Made by a program: the position numbers and the translations under genes | Assembly: GCA_963782885.1 (NCBI GenBank) | Contig: CAWALL010000015.1 | Span: forward strand, 62,001-126,000 | Reading direction: 5' to 3' | DNA: 64,000 nucleotides | Source: DATAOG01 sp963782885 | Lineage (GTDB): Bacteria; Pseudomonadota; Alphaproteobacteria; Geminicoccales; Geminicoccaceae | The notes under the pieces: generated by a model | Databases searched by the model: none | Told to the model about the DNA's origin: nothing | What the model saw: the letters and a program-made list of their open reading frames with translations, nothing else | In this document: positions 34,002 to 43,305 of the stretch, piece by piece | Position numbering within the stretch: position 1 is the first letter of the stretch | Layout of the letters: every line of letters starts with the position of its first letter

Positions 34002-36315
34002 GTGTCGACCGCAGGGCACAATGGCCAGACCGAGCTCGAGCGCCCGATTTCGGTCGGGCGCGCCGATGCGCTGCTGCTCGCCGGCCTGTTCGAACGTCTG
34101 CCGATCGTCGCCGGCCTGAACCTCGCGGTCGCGCTCGGCACCGTGATCGTGTTCGCCGGTCACCGGTCGTGGCTGATCCTCGGCGCCTGGTTCCTGCTCA
34201 TGGTCCTGACCCTGGGCTTCCGGCTCCACTCCTGGCGGGCGTTCCGGCGCGCGCCCGCGGATGCCGTGCGGGCGCCGGCCTGGGCCCGGCGCTTCACCCT
34301 CGGTGCGGCGGCGACCGGCGCCGCCTGGGGCCTCGCCGGGGTGCTGCTGTACACGCCCCAGTCCTGGCCGGCGCAGGCCTATCTGCCGTTCGTGATGGCC
34401 GGCATGGTCGGCGGCTCGGTGACCGCGCTCACCGGGCATATGCCCGCCTATCTCGCGTTCTCGATCTGCACGCTGGTGCCCTATGCGTTCCGCCTGATCG
34501 CCGTGGGCGACCTGCCGCATCTGGTGATGGCGAGCCTCGTGGTCCTCTACCTGGTCGGCATGGGCGTGCTCGGCCGGACCGTCAGCGCGTCCCTGGTCGC
34601 CTCGGTCCGCCTGGCGGTCGAGAATGCGGACCTGGTGGCGGCCTTGCGCGACAAGTCGGCCCAGCTCGAGGCGACCTTCGACCACATCCATCAGGGCGTG
34701 GCGGTCTTCGACCGCGAGGGCCGGCTGGCGACCTGGAACCCGCGCCACCGCGAGTTGCACGGTTATCCGCCCGATCTCTATCGACGCGGCGCCCACGTGA
34801 GCAGGTTCCTGCGCCACGATCTGGCGCGGGTCGACCAGACCGGCCCCGGAGGGGAGGAGCGGCTGCGGCGGATCGCCCGCCACCCGGCGCCGGCGCGCTT
34901 CGAGCAGCCGGGCGCCGGTCACCGGATCCTCGAGGTCGAGCGCAGCGCGATGCCGGGCGGCGGCTTCGTCAGCACCTCGACCGACATCACCGAGCGCAAA
35001 CGGGCCGAGGCCCGCATGCTGCACCTCGCCCAGCACGATCCGCTGACCGGCCTGCCCAACCGGCTGCTGTTCCAGGACCGCCTGCACCAGGCGATGGCGC
35101 GCAGCCGGCGCGACCGCAGCCTGCTGGCGGTGGTGCTGGTCGATCTCGACCGGTTCAAGGCGGTCAACGACGCCTTCGGCCACCGGATCGGCGACGACGT
35201 GCTCAAACAGGCGGGCGAGCGCCTGCGCGGGGCCTTGCGCGAGAGCGATACCGTGGCCCGGATCGGCGGCGACGAGTTCGCGCTGATCCTCTCGGGCCTG
35301 CCCGACGCCGAGGCCGCGAACCTGATCGCCGAGAAGATCTCCGGTCAGCTCGATCGTCCCTTCGGGCTCGACACGCGCGCCTGGCAGCCCGGCGCCAGTC
35401 TCGGGATCGCGCTGTTCCCGAGCGATGCCGAGAGCGCCGAGCAGCTCCTGCAGAACGCCGATCTGGCGATGTACCGGGCCAAGGCCGCCGGCGGCGGCTG
35501 GCAACGCTTCGGGTCGACGATCAAACGCGACTTCGATCACCTGCAGAACCTCAAGCACGAGCTCGCCCGCGCCATCGCCCGGCGCCAGCTCAGCCTCGAC
35601 TACCAGCCGCAGCTGGACCTCGCGCCCGAACGCGTCAGCGGCATCGAGGCCCTGCTCCGCTGGCACCATCCGGACTTCGGCCCGATCGACCCCGAGACCC
35701 TGATCAAGGTCGCCGAAGCCAGCGGCCAGATCGTCGCGATCGGCGAATGGGCGCTCGCCGAGGCGTGCCGGGTGGCGACCGGCTGGCCCGGCGACCTGCA
35801 GCCGATCCGGGTCGCGGTCAACGTCTCGGCGAGCCAGCTGACGCAGCCGGATCTGGCGGCTCGGATCGCCCGCATCCTCGAGGACAGCGGCCTGCCGGCC
35901 GAGCGGCTCGAGCTGGAGCTGACCGAGAGCAGCGTGCTGCACGAGGTCGAGCAAGTCCAGACCACCTTGGAGGAGCTGCACGAGATGGGCGTGGCGCTGG
36001 CGCTCGACGACTTCGGCACCGGCTATGCCAGCCTCAGCCACCTCAAGCGGTTTCCCGCTCGACGTGCTCAAGATCGACCGCTCGTTCGTCGCCGACCTCG
36101 CCGAGACCCCGGACGCGGCGATCGTGCGCCTGCTGATCGAGCTCGGCCACCGGCTGGACCTGCGGGTGGTCGCTGAAGGGGTCGAGACCGAGCAGCAGCT
36201 GGCGGCGCTGAGGCGCCTGGGCTGCGACACCGTCCAGGGCCACGTGATCGGCCATCCGTTGAGCGCGGCGGAGATCGGCCCCTGGTTGAGCGCGCGCGTC
36301 CGGGTGCCGGGATGA
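34002..36315 (+). pseudogene. GGDEF-EAL cyclic-di-GMP protein with membrane domain; one frameshift
   Basis: A membrane-bound c-di-GMP enzyme of about 770 residues once a single base is removed. Five or six N-terminal helices (about 25-200) form an MHYT/MASE-like sensor; a PAS domain follows (ATFDHIHQGVAVFDREG), then GGDEF (ARIGGDEFALIL, with the inhibitory-site RESD five residues before it), then EAL (GIEALLRWHHP, DDFGTGYASL). The reading breaks at the CCC at 36054-36056; deleting one C restores FPLDVLKIDRSFVADL and the rest of the EAL domain to 36315. All catalytic motifs of both domains would then be intact. As read, the last 87 codons of the EAL domain are lost, including the KID lysine. 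Confidence 0.87.
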
Positions 36316-36381
36316 CGGCGGCGCCGGCGGCGAGCGGCGTATTGAGCCGCCCGGGCCCGGGCTTGCGCGCCCCGGCGAGGC

Positions 36382-36410
36382 TTGACCTTTGCGCGGGCGG
36401 CTTCTAGGTA
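36382..36410 (+). promoter_or_regulatory. Putative rpmB promoter
   Basis: TTGACC at 36382-36387, a 17-base spacer and TAGGTA at 36405-36410 (or GGTAAT two bases on). The -35 is near consensus, the -10 weak. It lies 58 bases upstream of the rpmB ATG. Confidence 0.45.
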
Positions 36411-36468
36411 ATCGCTGGCGTCGGGCCGCCGGCGCTGCAACCGAACAAGGTGATGAGGACGCTTCGCG

Positions 36469-36810
36469 ATGGCGCGACGCTGCATGCTGACCGGCAAGGG
36501 CGTGTTGACGGGCAACAACGTCAGCCACGCCAACAACAAGACCAGGCGCCGCTTCCTGCCCAATCTGCGCCGGCAGCGCCTGTACAGCGAGACGCTCGGC
36601 GAGAGCATCCGGCTGCGGATCACCGCCCATGCGCTGCGCACCGTCGAGCATCGGGGCGGCCTCGACGGCTTCCTGCTGACCAGCCGCGACAGCGAGCTGT
36701 CGGGCGATCTGCGGCGCTTCAAGCGCCGGCTGATCGCGGCGCGCGCGCCGGCCCAGAGCGCGCCGGCCCAGAGCGCGGGGACGGGGAGCGCGCCGACCGA
36801 AGCGGTTTGA
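36469..36810 (+). CDS. rpmB: 50S ribosomal protein L28 with extended C-terminus
   Basis: A 113-residue L28. The conserved start MARRCMLTGKGVLTGNNVSHANNKTRRRFLPNL is recognisable in parts (CMLTGKGVLTGNNVSHANN, TRRRFLPNLRR), followed by the alphaproteobacterial middle (ISAHALR-like ITAHALRTVEHRGGLDGFLL). About 20 residues of Ala/Gln/Ser/Pro are added at the end and include a perfect 15-bp tandem duplication at 36745-36774 (APAQS twice). Most relatives end near residue 95. Confidence 0.95.
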   Translation: MARRCMLTGKGVLTGNNVSHANNKTRRRFLPNLRRQRLYSETLGESIRLRITAHALRTVEHRGGLDGFLLTSRDSELSGDLRRFKRRLIAARAPAQSAPAQSAGTGSAPTEAV

Positions 36811-36841
36811 GCAGCCCGCCGATCGAGCGATCGAGGCCGAT

Positions 36842-37375
36842 ATGCCGGACTGGCGAAGCCTGGCGCCGCCGGTCGTCGCGATGGTGGTCGTGGTCGCCGG
36901 CTCGAACCTCGCGGTCCAGTACCCGATCAATGCCTGGCTGACCTGGGGCGCCTTCACCTATCCGCTCGCCTTCCTGGTCACCGACCTCACCAACCGCAGG
37001 CAGGGGCCGGCGGCGGCGCGCCGGGTCGCCTACGTCGGCTTCGCGCTCGGGGTGGTGCTCTCGGTCCTGGTCGCCGGGCCGCGGATCGCGCTCGCCTCGG
37101 GCAGCGCGTTCCTGACCTCGCAGCTGCTCGACATCTCGGTGTTCAACCGGCTGCGCCGCCTGCCCTGGTGGCAGGCGCCGCTGATCTCGTCGGCGCTCGC
37201 CTCGATCTGGGACACGGCGGTCTTCTTCACGCTCGCCTTCGCCGGCAGCGGCCTGCCCTGGACGACCTGGGGGATCGGCGACCTCGCCGCCAAGGCGGCG
37301 ATGGCGCTGCTGCTGCTGGCCCCCTTCCGGGCGCTGATGGGTCAGCTCGACGCGCTCGCCGCCCCCGCGCGCTGA
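36842..37375 (+). CDS. VUT family queuosine precursor transporter
   Basis: A 177-residue membrane protein of the VUT/YhhQ (DUF165) family with five to six helices. The signatures are NAWLTWGAFTYPLAFLVTDLTNRR and FLTSQLLDISVFNRLRR, then SALASIWDTAVFFTLAF. Characterised YhhQ imports 7-cyano-7-deazaguanine for queuosine synthesis. It follows rpmB by 31 bases. Its 3' end overlaps the convergent lipoprotein gene by 34 bases. Confidence 0.9.
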   Translation: MPDWRSLAPPVVAMVVVVAGSNLAVQYPINAWLTWGAFTYPLAFLVTDLTNRRQGPAAARRVAYVGFALGVVLSVLVAGPRIALASGSAFLTSQLLDISVFNRLRRLPWWQAPLISSALASIWDTAVFFTLAFAGSGLPWTTWGIGDLAAKAAMALLLLAPFRALMGQLDALAAPAR

Positions 37376-38385
37376 GCCACCGGTTTGGCGCCCGGCAGCG
37401 AGAACTGCAGCAGCAGGGTCCGCTGCAGGGCGAAGAAATTGTCGTCCGACACCAGATAGAGCAGCACGCGCCCGTCGGGGCCGCGCCGCACCGCGATGCC
37501 TTCGAAGTTCTCGCCGACCAGCGGCGGGTGCAGCTCGGCGAGGGTCTGGCCGACCAGGCGTGCCCCGGGGCGGACCGCGGGCCCCGCCAGGGTCACGATC
37601 CGGCTTTCGAAGCCGCCGAGCAGCGAGAAGCTGCGCTCGAGCACGTAGATGGTGTCGTCCAGGCGGTCGGCGCCGGTCGGCACGAACCTTCGGCTGACGG
37701 CATAACGCAGCGGCTGGCTGCGATCGCCCGTGATCCGCCAGCCTTCGAGATCGCCATCCGAGATGAAGGCGCCTTCGGAGAGCGCCAGCAAGGCACCGTC
37801 CTCGAGCGTGGCCAGCGCCTCGATCCCGGTGTTGCCCGGCGGGCCGATGCCCGGCGGCGTCGGCAGCGGCGTCGCCGGCGCGGTCAAGTCCGCGAGCGCG
37901 AGGCGGCGCAGGCGGTGCACGCCCTCGTAGGCGATCACCAGGCCGCCGGCGCCATCGTCCGTCAGCGCCTCGGCATCGCGCCCGGGCGGATCGCCGGGCG
38001 CCGCACCCGGCTCGATCGCCCGCCAGCCCCGGAAGCCGGTCAGGCGGCCGTCGGCGGTCTGCTCGAGATCGGCGCCCCAGAGCGTGCCATGATCGCTGAC
38101 CGCCAGCATCCGGCGACCGTCCGGCGCGAGCCACAGCCCGGACAGGCCGCCGAAGCGCGGGTCGGCCGAGCCGAGCACGAAGCCCGCCTCGAAGCGCAGC
38201 GCGCCGAGCATGGCCTGGTCGAGCGGTTGATCGCCGAGCGCAATCGGGCTCGCCTGGACCAGGGGTGGGGCCGCCGCCTGGCTCGCCGTCCCGCAACCGC
38301 CGAGCGCGAGGGCGCCCGCGAGCAGCAGAGCGAGGGACGTTCGATCACGTTGGCGATACCGGTCCGCCAGCAGGTCTGGACGCAC
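37342..38385 (-). CDS. Esterase-like-activity-of-phytase lipoprotein
   Basis: A 347-residue lipoprotein with a beta-propeller-like domain (PF13449, esterase-like activity of phytase). GTG at 38385 gives a signal peptide with Arg-rich n-region and the lipobox LALGGC at about residue 31. Conserved stretches are GGLSGLWLAPDGRRMLAVSDHG, DAEALTDDGAGGLVIAYE, and NFEGIAVRRGPDGRVLLYLVSDDNF (shown in parts). An alternative ATG at 38442 overlaps the divergent hydrolase start and is less likely. Substrate is unknown. Confidence 0.82.
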   Translation of the reverse strand: MRPDLLADRYRQRDRTSLALLLAGALALGGCGTASQAAAPPLVQASPIALGDQPLDQAMLGALRFEAGFVLGSADPRFGGLSGLWLAPDGRRMLAVSDHGTLWGADLEQTADGRLTGFRGWRAIEPGAAPGDPPGRDAEALTDDGAGGLVIAYEGVHRLRRLALADLTAPATPLPTPPGIGPPGNTGIEALATLEDGALLALSEGAFISDGDLEGWRITGDRSQPLRYAVSRRFVPTGADRLDDTIYVLERSFSLLGGFESRIVTLAGPAVRPGARLVGQTLAELHPPLVGENFEGIAVRRGPDGRVLLYLVSDDNFFALQRTLLLQFSLPGAKPVAQRAGAASASS

Positions 38386-38440
38386 GCCGCGGCGGTCGGC
38401 ATAGCTGGCGCCGGAACCATGGCGATCAGGGGAGGACGGC

Positions 38441-39211
38441 ATGCTGCAACGACGTCGTTTCATCCAGGGGGTCGGCGCCACGGGCCTGGCGCCGCTCGCG
38501 GTCGTGCTCGCCAATCCGGAGCTGGCGGCGGCCGCGGCGGCGACGCTCGAGACCGTGCAGACCGAGACGCCGCACGGGCCGGTCCGGGCAGCGCTCGCCC
38601 GGCCGGACGAGAGCCCGGCGCCGGCCGTGCTCCTGATCCACGAGTGGTGGGGCCTGAACGACCAGATCAAGTCGGTCGCCGCCGAGTTCGCCGCCCAGGG
38701 CTACCTCGGCCTCGCCGTCGATCTCTACGGCGGCCAGGTCGCGACCACGCCGGACCAGGCGCAGGCGCTGACCAAGACGGTCGATCCCGAGGTCGCGACC
38801 GACACGCTGGTCGCCTGGGCGCACTGGCTCAAGAGCAATCCGGACTCGACCGGCAAGATCGGCGTGATCGGCTGGTGCTTCGGCGGCGGCTGGTCGCTCG
38901 CGCTGTCGCTCGCCCTGCCGGTCGACGCGACCGTGATCTACTACGGCCGCTGCACCCAGTCGGCGGCCGAGCTCGAAGCCCTCAAGGGGCCGGTGCTCGG
39001 GCACTTCGGGACCCAGGACCAGTTCATCACGGTCGCCATGGTCGAGGGCTTCAAGAAGGCGCTGGCCGAAGCCGGCAAGCCGGCCGAGATCTATTTCTAC
39101 GACGCCAATCACGCCTTCGCCAATCCGACCGGCGCGAGCTACGACCAGAAGGACGCGGCGTTGGCCTGGTCGCGCACGACCGACTTCCTGGCCAAGAACC
39201 TCAGGAGCTGA
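38441..39211 (+). CDS. Dienelactone hydrolase family protein, Tat-exported
   Basis: A 256-residue DLH-fold hydrolase with a twin-arginine signal (QRRRFIQGVGATG and an Ala-rich region to about residue 35). The nucleophile is Cys in GVIGWCFGGGW, the acid is in GTQDQFI and the His in DANHAFANPTG, the classic dienelactone hydrolase triad. HEWWGLNDQIK is another family mark. Most enzymes of this type are cytoplasmic, but the exported group is common in proteobacteria. GGGGAGG precedes the ATG. Confidence 0.9.
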   Translation: MLQRRRFIQGVGATGLAPLAVVLANPELAAAAAATLETVQTETPHGPVRAALARPDESPAPAVLLIHEWWGLNDQIKSVAAEFAAQGYLGLAVDLYGGQVATTPDQAQALTKTVDPEVATDTLVAWAHWLKSNPDSTGKIGVIGWCFGGGWSLALSLALPVDATVIYYGRCTQSAAELEALKGPVLGHFGTQDQFITVAMVEGFKKALAEAGKPAEIYFYDANHAFANPTGASYDQKDAALAWSRTTDFLAKNLRS

Positions 39212-39233
39212 AGCCGGCGCCAGCTGGACATGC

Positions 39234-39267
39234 GGAAGGCCCGCGAGCGCCAGCCCGCGGGCCTTCC
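39234..39267. terminator. Bidirectional terminator between convergent genes
   Basis: A perfect 12-bp stem (GGAAGGCCCGCG / CGCGGGCCTTCC) with a ten-base loop, centred between the stops of the dienelactone hydrolase (39211) and the Bax-inhibitor-1 gene (39288). It can serve both strands; no long T run follows. Confidence 0.65.
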
Positions 39268-39287
39268 TGCCGGTGTTACGTCCGGGG

Positions 39288-40004
39288 TCAGTTGCGGGTC
39301 GAGCCGAACAGCTGGAGCAGCATCACGAACATGTTGATGAAGTCGAGATAGAGGCTCAACGCACCCATGATCGCCTTGCGCGCGACCACGTCGGAGCTGT
39401 CGAGCTCGTAGTACATCTCCTTGATGCGCTGCGTGTCGTAGGCGGTGAGCCCGGTGAACACGAGCACGCCGATCACGCTGATCGCGAACTGCAGCGCCGA
39501 GCTCGCGATGAAGATGTTGACCAGGCTCGCGATGATGATCCCGATCAGGCCCATGAACAGGAACGAGCCCCAGGCCGCGAGGTCGCGCTTGGTGGTGTAG
39601 CCGTAGAGGCTCATCGCGCCGAACGTGCCGGCGGTGATGAAGAACACGCGCGCGATGCTGGCGCCGGTGAACACCAGGAAGATGCTGGCCAAGGACAGGC
39701 CCATGACCGCCGCGAACGCCCAGAAGGTCATCTGGGCCGCGCTCGGGCTCATCGTCCGGATCTTGGCGCTGAGGAAGAACACGAAGCCGAGCGGGGCCAG
39801 CATCACCACCCACTTCAGGGGCGTCGTGAAGATCGGCGTGTAGATCGCGGGCGAGGACGCGACCAGGAACGCGACCACGCCGGTGATCGCCAGCCCCAGG
39901 CCCATGTAATTGTAGACCGAGAGCATATAGGCGCGCAGGCCGTCATCGACCCGGTCGACGGCGACCTGGCCGGTGACGACCCGGGGATCGGGACCGAATG
40001 CCAT
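39288..40004 (-). CDS. Bax inhibitor-1/YccA family membrane protein
   Basis: A 238-residue protein with seven hydrophobic helices of the BI-1 family (pH-sensitive calcium leak, YbhL/YccA type). Conserved sequence includes YNYMGLGLAITGVVA, FFITAGTFGAMSLYGYTTKRDL and GLTAYDTQRIKEMYYE with the acidic pair, plus the LSLYLDFINMFVMLLQLFG end. AAAGGAAG precedes the ATG at 40004. Confidence 0.94.
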   Translation of the reverse strand: MAFGPDPRVVTGQVAVDRVDDGLRAYMLSVYNYMGLGLAITGVVAFLVASSPAIYTPIFTTPLKWVVMLAPLGFVFFLSAKIRTMSPSAAQMTFWAFAAVMGLSLASIFLVFTGASIARVFFITAGTFGAMSLYGYTTKRDLAAWGSFLFMGLIGIIIASLVNIFIASSALQFAISVIGVLVFTGLTAYDTQRIKEMYYELDSSDVVARKAIMGALSLYLDFINMFVMLLQLFGSTRN

Positions 40005-40380
40005 TGGGGTGCTTCCTTTCTCTGGCTCCAACTGACCACGCGACGCCGGCTTTGGCGAGCGCAGGGCGCGCTTTGCTCGAACATATGGGATGGGGACCAT
40101 CCTCTTCAAGCACTGCGCGCGGGCGCCTGGCCCCTCCGAACGGCCATCCGCCCTCGCCGGCGCGCACCCATGCTCCCGCAACCTTATCCCGAACAGCTGG
40201 TGCCAGGCCCGAGATCTCGCCGGCAGCCGCCCGGGGCCGGTGAGATCTGGGTGATCCCGAATCCGTCGAGCCGGCCCGACCGACCGGCGCCGGCGGGAAC
40301 AGAACTGACCTCTCCCGGGTTGCTATTGCCAGCTTCGGCCGGCGCGCACGTCCGGTCGAGTTGGGATGGAGGAGTTCCTG
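40005..40380. other. Divergent intergenic region
   Basis: About 375 bases between the Bax-inhibitor-1 gene and the small secreted protein gene. I see no RNA gene, repeat or clear promoter; GGAGGAG at 40368-40374 is the ribosome binding site for the ATG at 40381. Confidence 0.4.
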
Positions 40381-40740
40381 ATGACGACCCAGATCACGCG
40401 GCGAGGGCCGCGCGTCAGGCGCGCCGACCGGTCGATCCTGCGATTGGCGGGGCCGGGCGCCGTGGTCGCCCTGGCCATGCTGGGCAGCAGCGTCGCGAGC
40501 CCGCCGGCCCAGGCCGCCCGGCTGTGCGGCGACCGCGATCAGATCCTGGAGCAGCTCAAGGAGAGGCACCACGAGCAGCCGAATGCCCTCGGCCTGTCCG
40601 CCGATGGCGGCGTGCTCGAGCTCCTGGTCTCGCCCGAGGGCGGCTGGACGATCCTGGTCACCTACCCCGAGCACACGACCTGCGTGGTCGCGGTCGGCCA
40701 GGCTTGGGAGGCGCTCCAGGTCGCAGGCCAGCCTGCGTAA
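40381..40740 (+). CDS. Small secreted hypothetical protein
   Basis: A 119-residue protein. ATG at 40381 has GGAGGAG six bases upstream (an in-frame ATG at 40366 overlaps that site). An Arg-rich n-region and a hydrophobic stretch ending PAQAARLCGD indicate a Sec signal cleaved near residue 45. The mature part is about 70 residues with two Cys and the sequence PEGGWTILVTYPEHTTCVVA, a pattern I associate with small periplasmic alphaproteobacterial proteins of unknown function. Convergent with the cyclase gene. Confidence 0.7.
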   Translation: MTTQITRRGPRVRRADRSILRLAGPGAVVALAMLGSSVASPPAQAARLCGDRDQILEQLKERHHEQPNALGLSADGGVLELLVSPEGGWTILVTYPEHTTCVVAVGQAWEALQVAGQPA

Positions 40741-40750
40741 CGGTTTGGTC

Positions 40751-42157
40751 TCAGCCGGGAGACGAAGCGTCGGTGAGGTCTGGCGCCAGCCGCCAGACCG
40801 CGACCGGCTGGTCCCGCCCGCGCAGGTTTTGTGGTTGCGTGAGCCGTAGCCCGGCCAGCGCCGGCCCGGCGGCGGGTCGCCCGCGCGCGGCGCCGACCAG
40901 CGCGTCGCTCACGACCAGGTGGCTGTCGAGCTCGCGGCTGAGCTGCTCGAGCCGGCTCGCGACGTTGACGACGTCGCCCAGCACCGCGAACTCGAGCCGG
41001 CGCTCGGAGCCGATGTCGCCGAGCACGACCTCGCCATAGTGGATGCCGATCGACAGCCGGATCGGGTCGAAGGCGGGGCTGGCGCGCTCGCGGTTCCAGC
41101 GCTCGATGCTCGCGAGCATGGCCCGAGCGGCGACGATCGCGTTGCACGCATCGTCGGGGCCGGCCTCGGGGGTGCCGAAGGTCGCCATGATGCCGTCGCC
41201 CAGATACTTGTCGAGCGTACCGTCGTGCTCGAACACCGCCTGCTCGAGACGGGCGTGGAAGGCGCGCAGCAGCGCGACCACCCGCTCCGGCGGCTCGCGC
41301 TCGGAGCGGCGCGTGAAGCCGACGATGTCGGCGAACAGCACCGCGACCGGCTGGACGCGCACCTGGCTCAGCGGTTCGTCGGCCTCGGCCAGCCGGTCGA
41401 CGATCCGGGGTGAGAAATAGCGGGCGAGGTTGGCCCGCTCGCGCGCCGCGACCGCCTCACGCAGGACCAGACGGCGGGTGCGCCACGCCCCGGCGGCGAG
41501 GATGCCGGCGACGATCAGCAGGACCACCGTATCCTGGGTGATGACGTCGAGGTCGACGAAGTGCGCATCCAGATGCGCCACGAGCGCCGGCGCGGAGGGC
41601 ATGTCGGAGGGACGATGCGGCATCGTCAGCGTACCGGGCTGAGCCACGATCAGGCGGACGCCGAACCACCAGGCCAGGGCGCCGGCGAGGCCCGCCCAGA
41701 GCGTGAGCCGCGGCGAGTAGCTCAGCGCGACGATGGCGACGAAGACGAAGAAATAGACGAAGGTGCCGTTGCGCAGCATCATCTGCGGCGGCCAAGCGCC
41801 GCCGAAGATCAGATCGTAGCCGACCATCGTGAAGCTGAGCAGAGCCATGTCCCCGGCGACCATCGCGTAATTGAGCCACGGCCAGTCGGGATGGCCGGTG
41901 GCCAGGCGGTAGTGGATCAGCGCGAAGATCGCGAACAGGGCCATCAGGCTCTCGAGAAAGTAGATCCGCGGCGGACTGACCCAGACGAAGAGCCACAGCG
42001 CGATCACCACGAGCGCTCCCAGTCGGGCCCGGGTCGCGAGCCTGAGCGCCGCCAGCCGCTCGATCCGGAAGGCGGCCTCGAGACGGCCCGAGACCAGGCG
42101 CTCGACCCGCTCGCGACGGCCGCCCGGCCGGCTGGTCAAGATGGCCGTCTGCGCCAT
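40751..42157 (-). CDS. Class III adenylate/guanylate cyclase, membrane-bound
   Basis: A 468-residue cyclase. Six hydrophobic helices (about 45-230) precede a catalytic domain starting near residue 265 with FADIVGFTRRSE (first metal Asp), LDKYLGDGIMATFG (adenine-specifying Lys and second metal Asp) and LGDVVNVASRLE (transition-state Asn and Arg). These fit an ATP-using cyclase making cAMP. The ATG at 42157 is preferred over a GTG five codons earlier. The ARYFSPRIVDRLA linker is the typical cyclase-proximal helix. Confidence 0.88.
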   Translation of the reverse strand: MAQTAILTSRPGGRRERVERLVSGRLEAAFRIERLAALRLATRARLGALVVIALWLFVWVSPPRIYFLESLMALFAIFALIHYRLATGHPDWPWLNYAMVAGDMALLSFTMVGYDLIFGGAWPPQMMLRNGTFVYFFVFVAIVALSYSPRLTLWAGLAGALAWWFGVRLIVAQPGTLTMPHRPSDMPSAPALVAHLDAHFVDLDVITQDTVVLLIVAGILAAGAWRTRRLVLREAVAARERANLARYFSPRIVDRLAEADEPLSQVRVQPVAVLFADIVGFTRRSEREPPERVVALLRAFHARLEQAVFEHDGTLDKYLGDGIMATFGTPEAGPDDACNAIVAARAMLASIERWNRERASPAFDPIRLSIGIHYGEVVLGDIGSERRLEFAVLGDVVNVASRLEQLSRELDSHLVVSDALVGAARGRPAAGPALAGLRLTQPQNLRGRDQPVAVWRLAPDLTDASSPG

Positions 42158-42294
42158 GAACTGTTCCCCCACCGCGATCCGCTGTGCCCGCGGTGGCCCA
42201 GTATGGCGTAGAGCCGGCGCGATTCGAACCGCCGTGGATCTCGCGATCCGCGCGCCTGCGGGGCGTCCGGCCCGATCGGGTCGCAGGCGGCCTG

Positions 42295-43116
42295 TCAGGC
42301 GTCGAGGCGCTGGTAGAGCGGCCCGAGCAGAGGATGCAGGCTGGTCGCCTCCCGCTTCAGATAGGCGAGCAGCGCTTGCTCATTGGCATCGTGGCTCGGG
42401 TCGGCGCCGAACTGGCCGCTGAGCCAGACCGCCTCCGGCTCGTCGACCCGGTCCGGTGAGGCGCCGCCATGCAGCACGTGCATCGTGATCGCCTTGACGA
42501 ACAGGTCGCGCCAGGCGGGGTCGTTGTCGGCGCCCGCGGTCGCCCGGTTCAACTCGAACAGGAACTCGGCCTCGATCCGGCTGATCCCGATGCCGCGCTG
42601 GCTGCCGCTGCCGTAGACCAGGCGCCGGATCACCTCGACGTCCGCCTTGTCGATCGCGCCGGCCTTGCGCTCCGCGATCCCGAACAGGGCATGGTCGCTC
42701 GAGAGCACGCTGCGCTCGACCGCCTTGAGGACGAGACTCCGGAAGCATTCCGAGCAGCCGTGGCTGCGGAAGATCAGATTGAGCAGCAGGCGGAGCTCGG
42801 TCGGGTCGTCCAGGCTCTCGCGCGGCCCGAGCCACTCGAACAGCATGCGCTCGGCATCCTCGGTCAGCTCGCTGTCGCTGCCGTCGCGCCAGTAGAAGAA
42901 GTCGGTCAGCGCCTCGACGTAGAACTCGGCCCAGGCCGGGTCGCGGGCCAGCACCCGGCGATTGATCCGGAACAGACAGGCCGCCTTGTCGCGATCGATC
43001 CCGCCGCCCTGGTAGATCGCGCGCCTCAGGCGCAGCACGTGATCGGCAGTGACCCAACCGTTCTCACGGATCTCGGCCTCGAGCCCGGCCAGAGCCTCCG
43101 GCAAGCGACCAGCCAT
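42295..43116 (-). CDS. Conserved hypothetical protein, helical
   Basis: A 273-residue soluble, largely helical protein that I cannot assign. It has acidic and aromatic stretches (EFYVEALTDFFYWRDGSDSELTEDAERMLFEWLG, quoted by pieces: FYVEALTDFFYWRDG, AERMLFEWLG), a SHGCSECFRSLVLKAVE segment, and an internal resemblance between the two halves (LRRAIYQGGGIDRDKAACLFRINR versus IRRLVYGSGSQRGIGISRIEAEFLFELN), which suggests an ancient duplication. ATG at 43116. Monocistronic. Confidence 0.65.
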   Translation of the reverse strand: MAGRLPEALAGLEAEIRENGWVTADHVLRLRRAIYQGGGIDRDKAACLFRINRRVLARDPAWAEFYVEALTDFFYWRDGSDSELTEDAERMLFEWLGPRESLDDPTELRLLLNLIFRSHGCSECFRSLVLKAVERSVLSSDHALFGIAERKAGAIDKADVEVIRRLVYGSGSQRGIGISRIEAEFLFELNRATAGADNDPAWRDLFVKAITMHVLHGGASPDRVDEPEAVWLSGQFGADPSHDANEQALLAYLKREATSLHPLLGPLYQRLDA

Positions 43117-43305
43117 GGCGCTTTTCTCCAGTTTCACGCGGCGGGTCACTCTAGCGGAGGCGCTCTTAAAGCTTGGTTGAGCGGTCGTTCCGCCGTCCGA
43201 CCGGAACCGGCGCCGGCCCTTTGCAGATTCCTCCGGTTCGTCTACCAAGCCCGGATCGCAACCGCCCCGCCTGCCCGGCCCGGCGCTGACCGATCGAGAT
43301 CACCG

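Noticed and set aside
42184..42240. tRNA-like 3' end on the minus strand (a TTCGAA motif with acceptor-like sequence ending CCA)
   Set aside because: The supposed T stem does not pair (GCGCG against CCGCC) and no anticodon or D arm can be drawn.
43117..43305. SAM-II type riboswitch before metY (a CGCTC...GAGCG stem is present)
   Set aside because: The conserved pseudoknot core and its A-rich segment are not visible; a five-base stem alone is not evidence.
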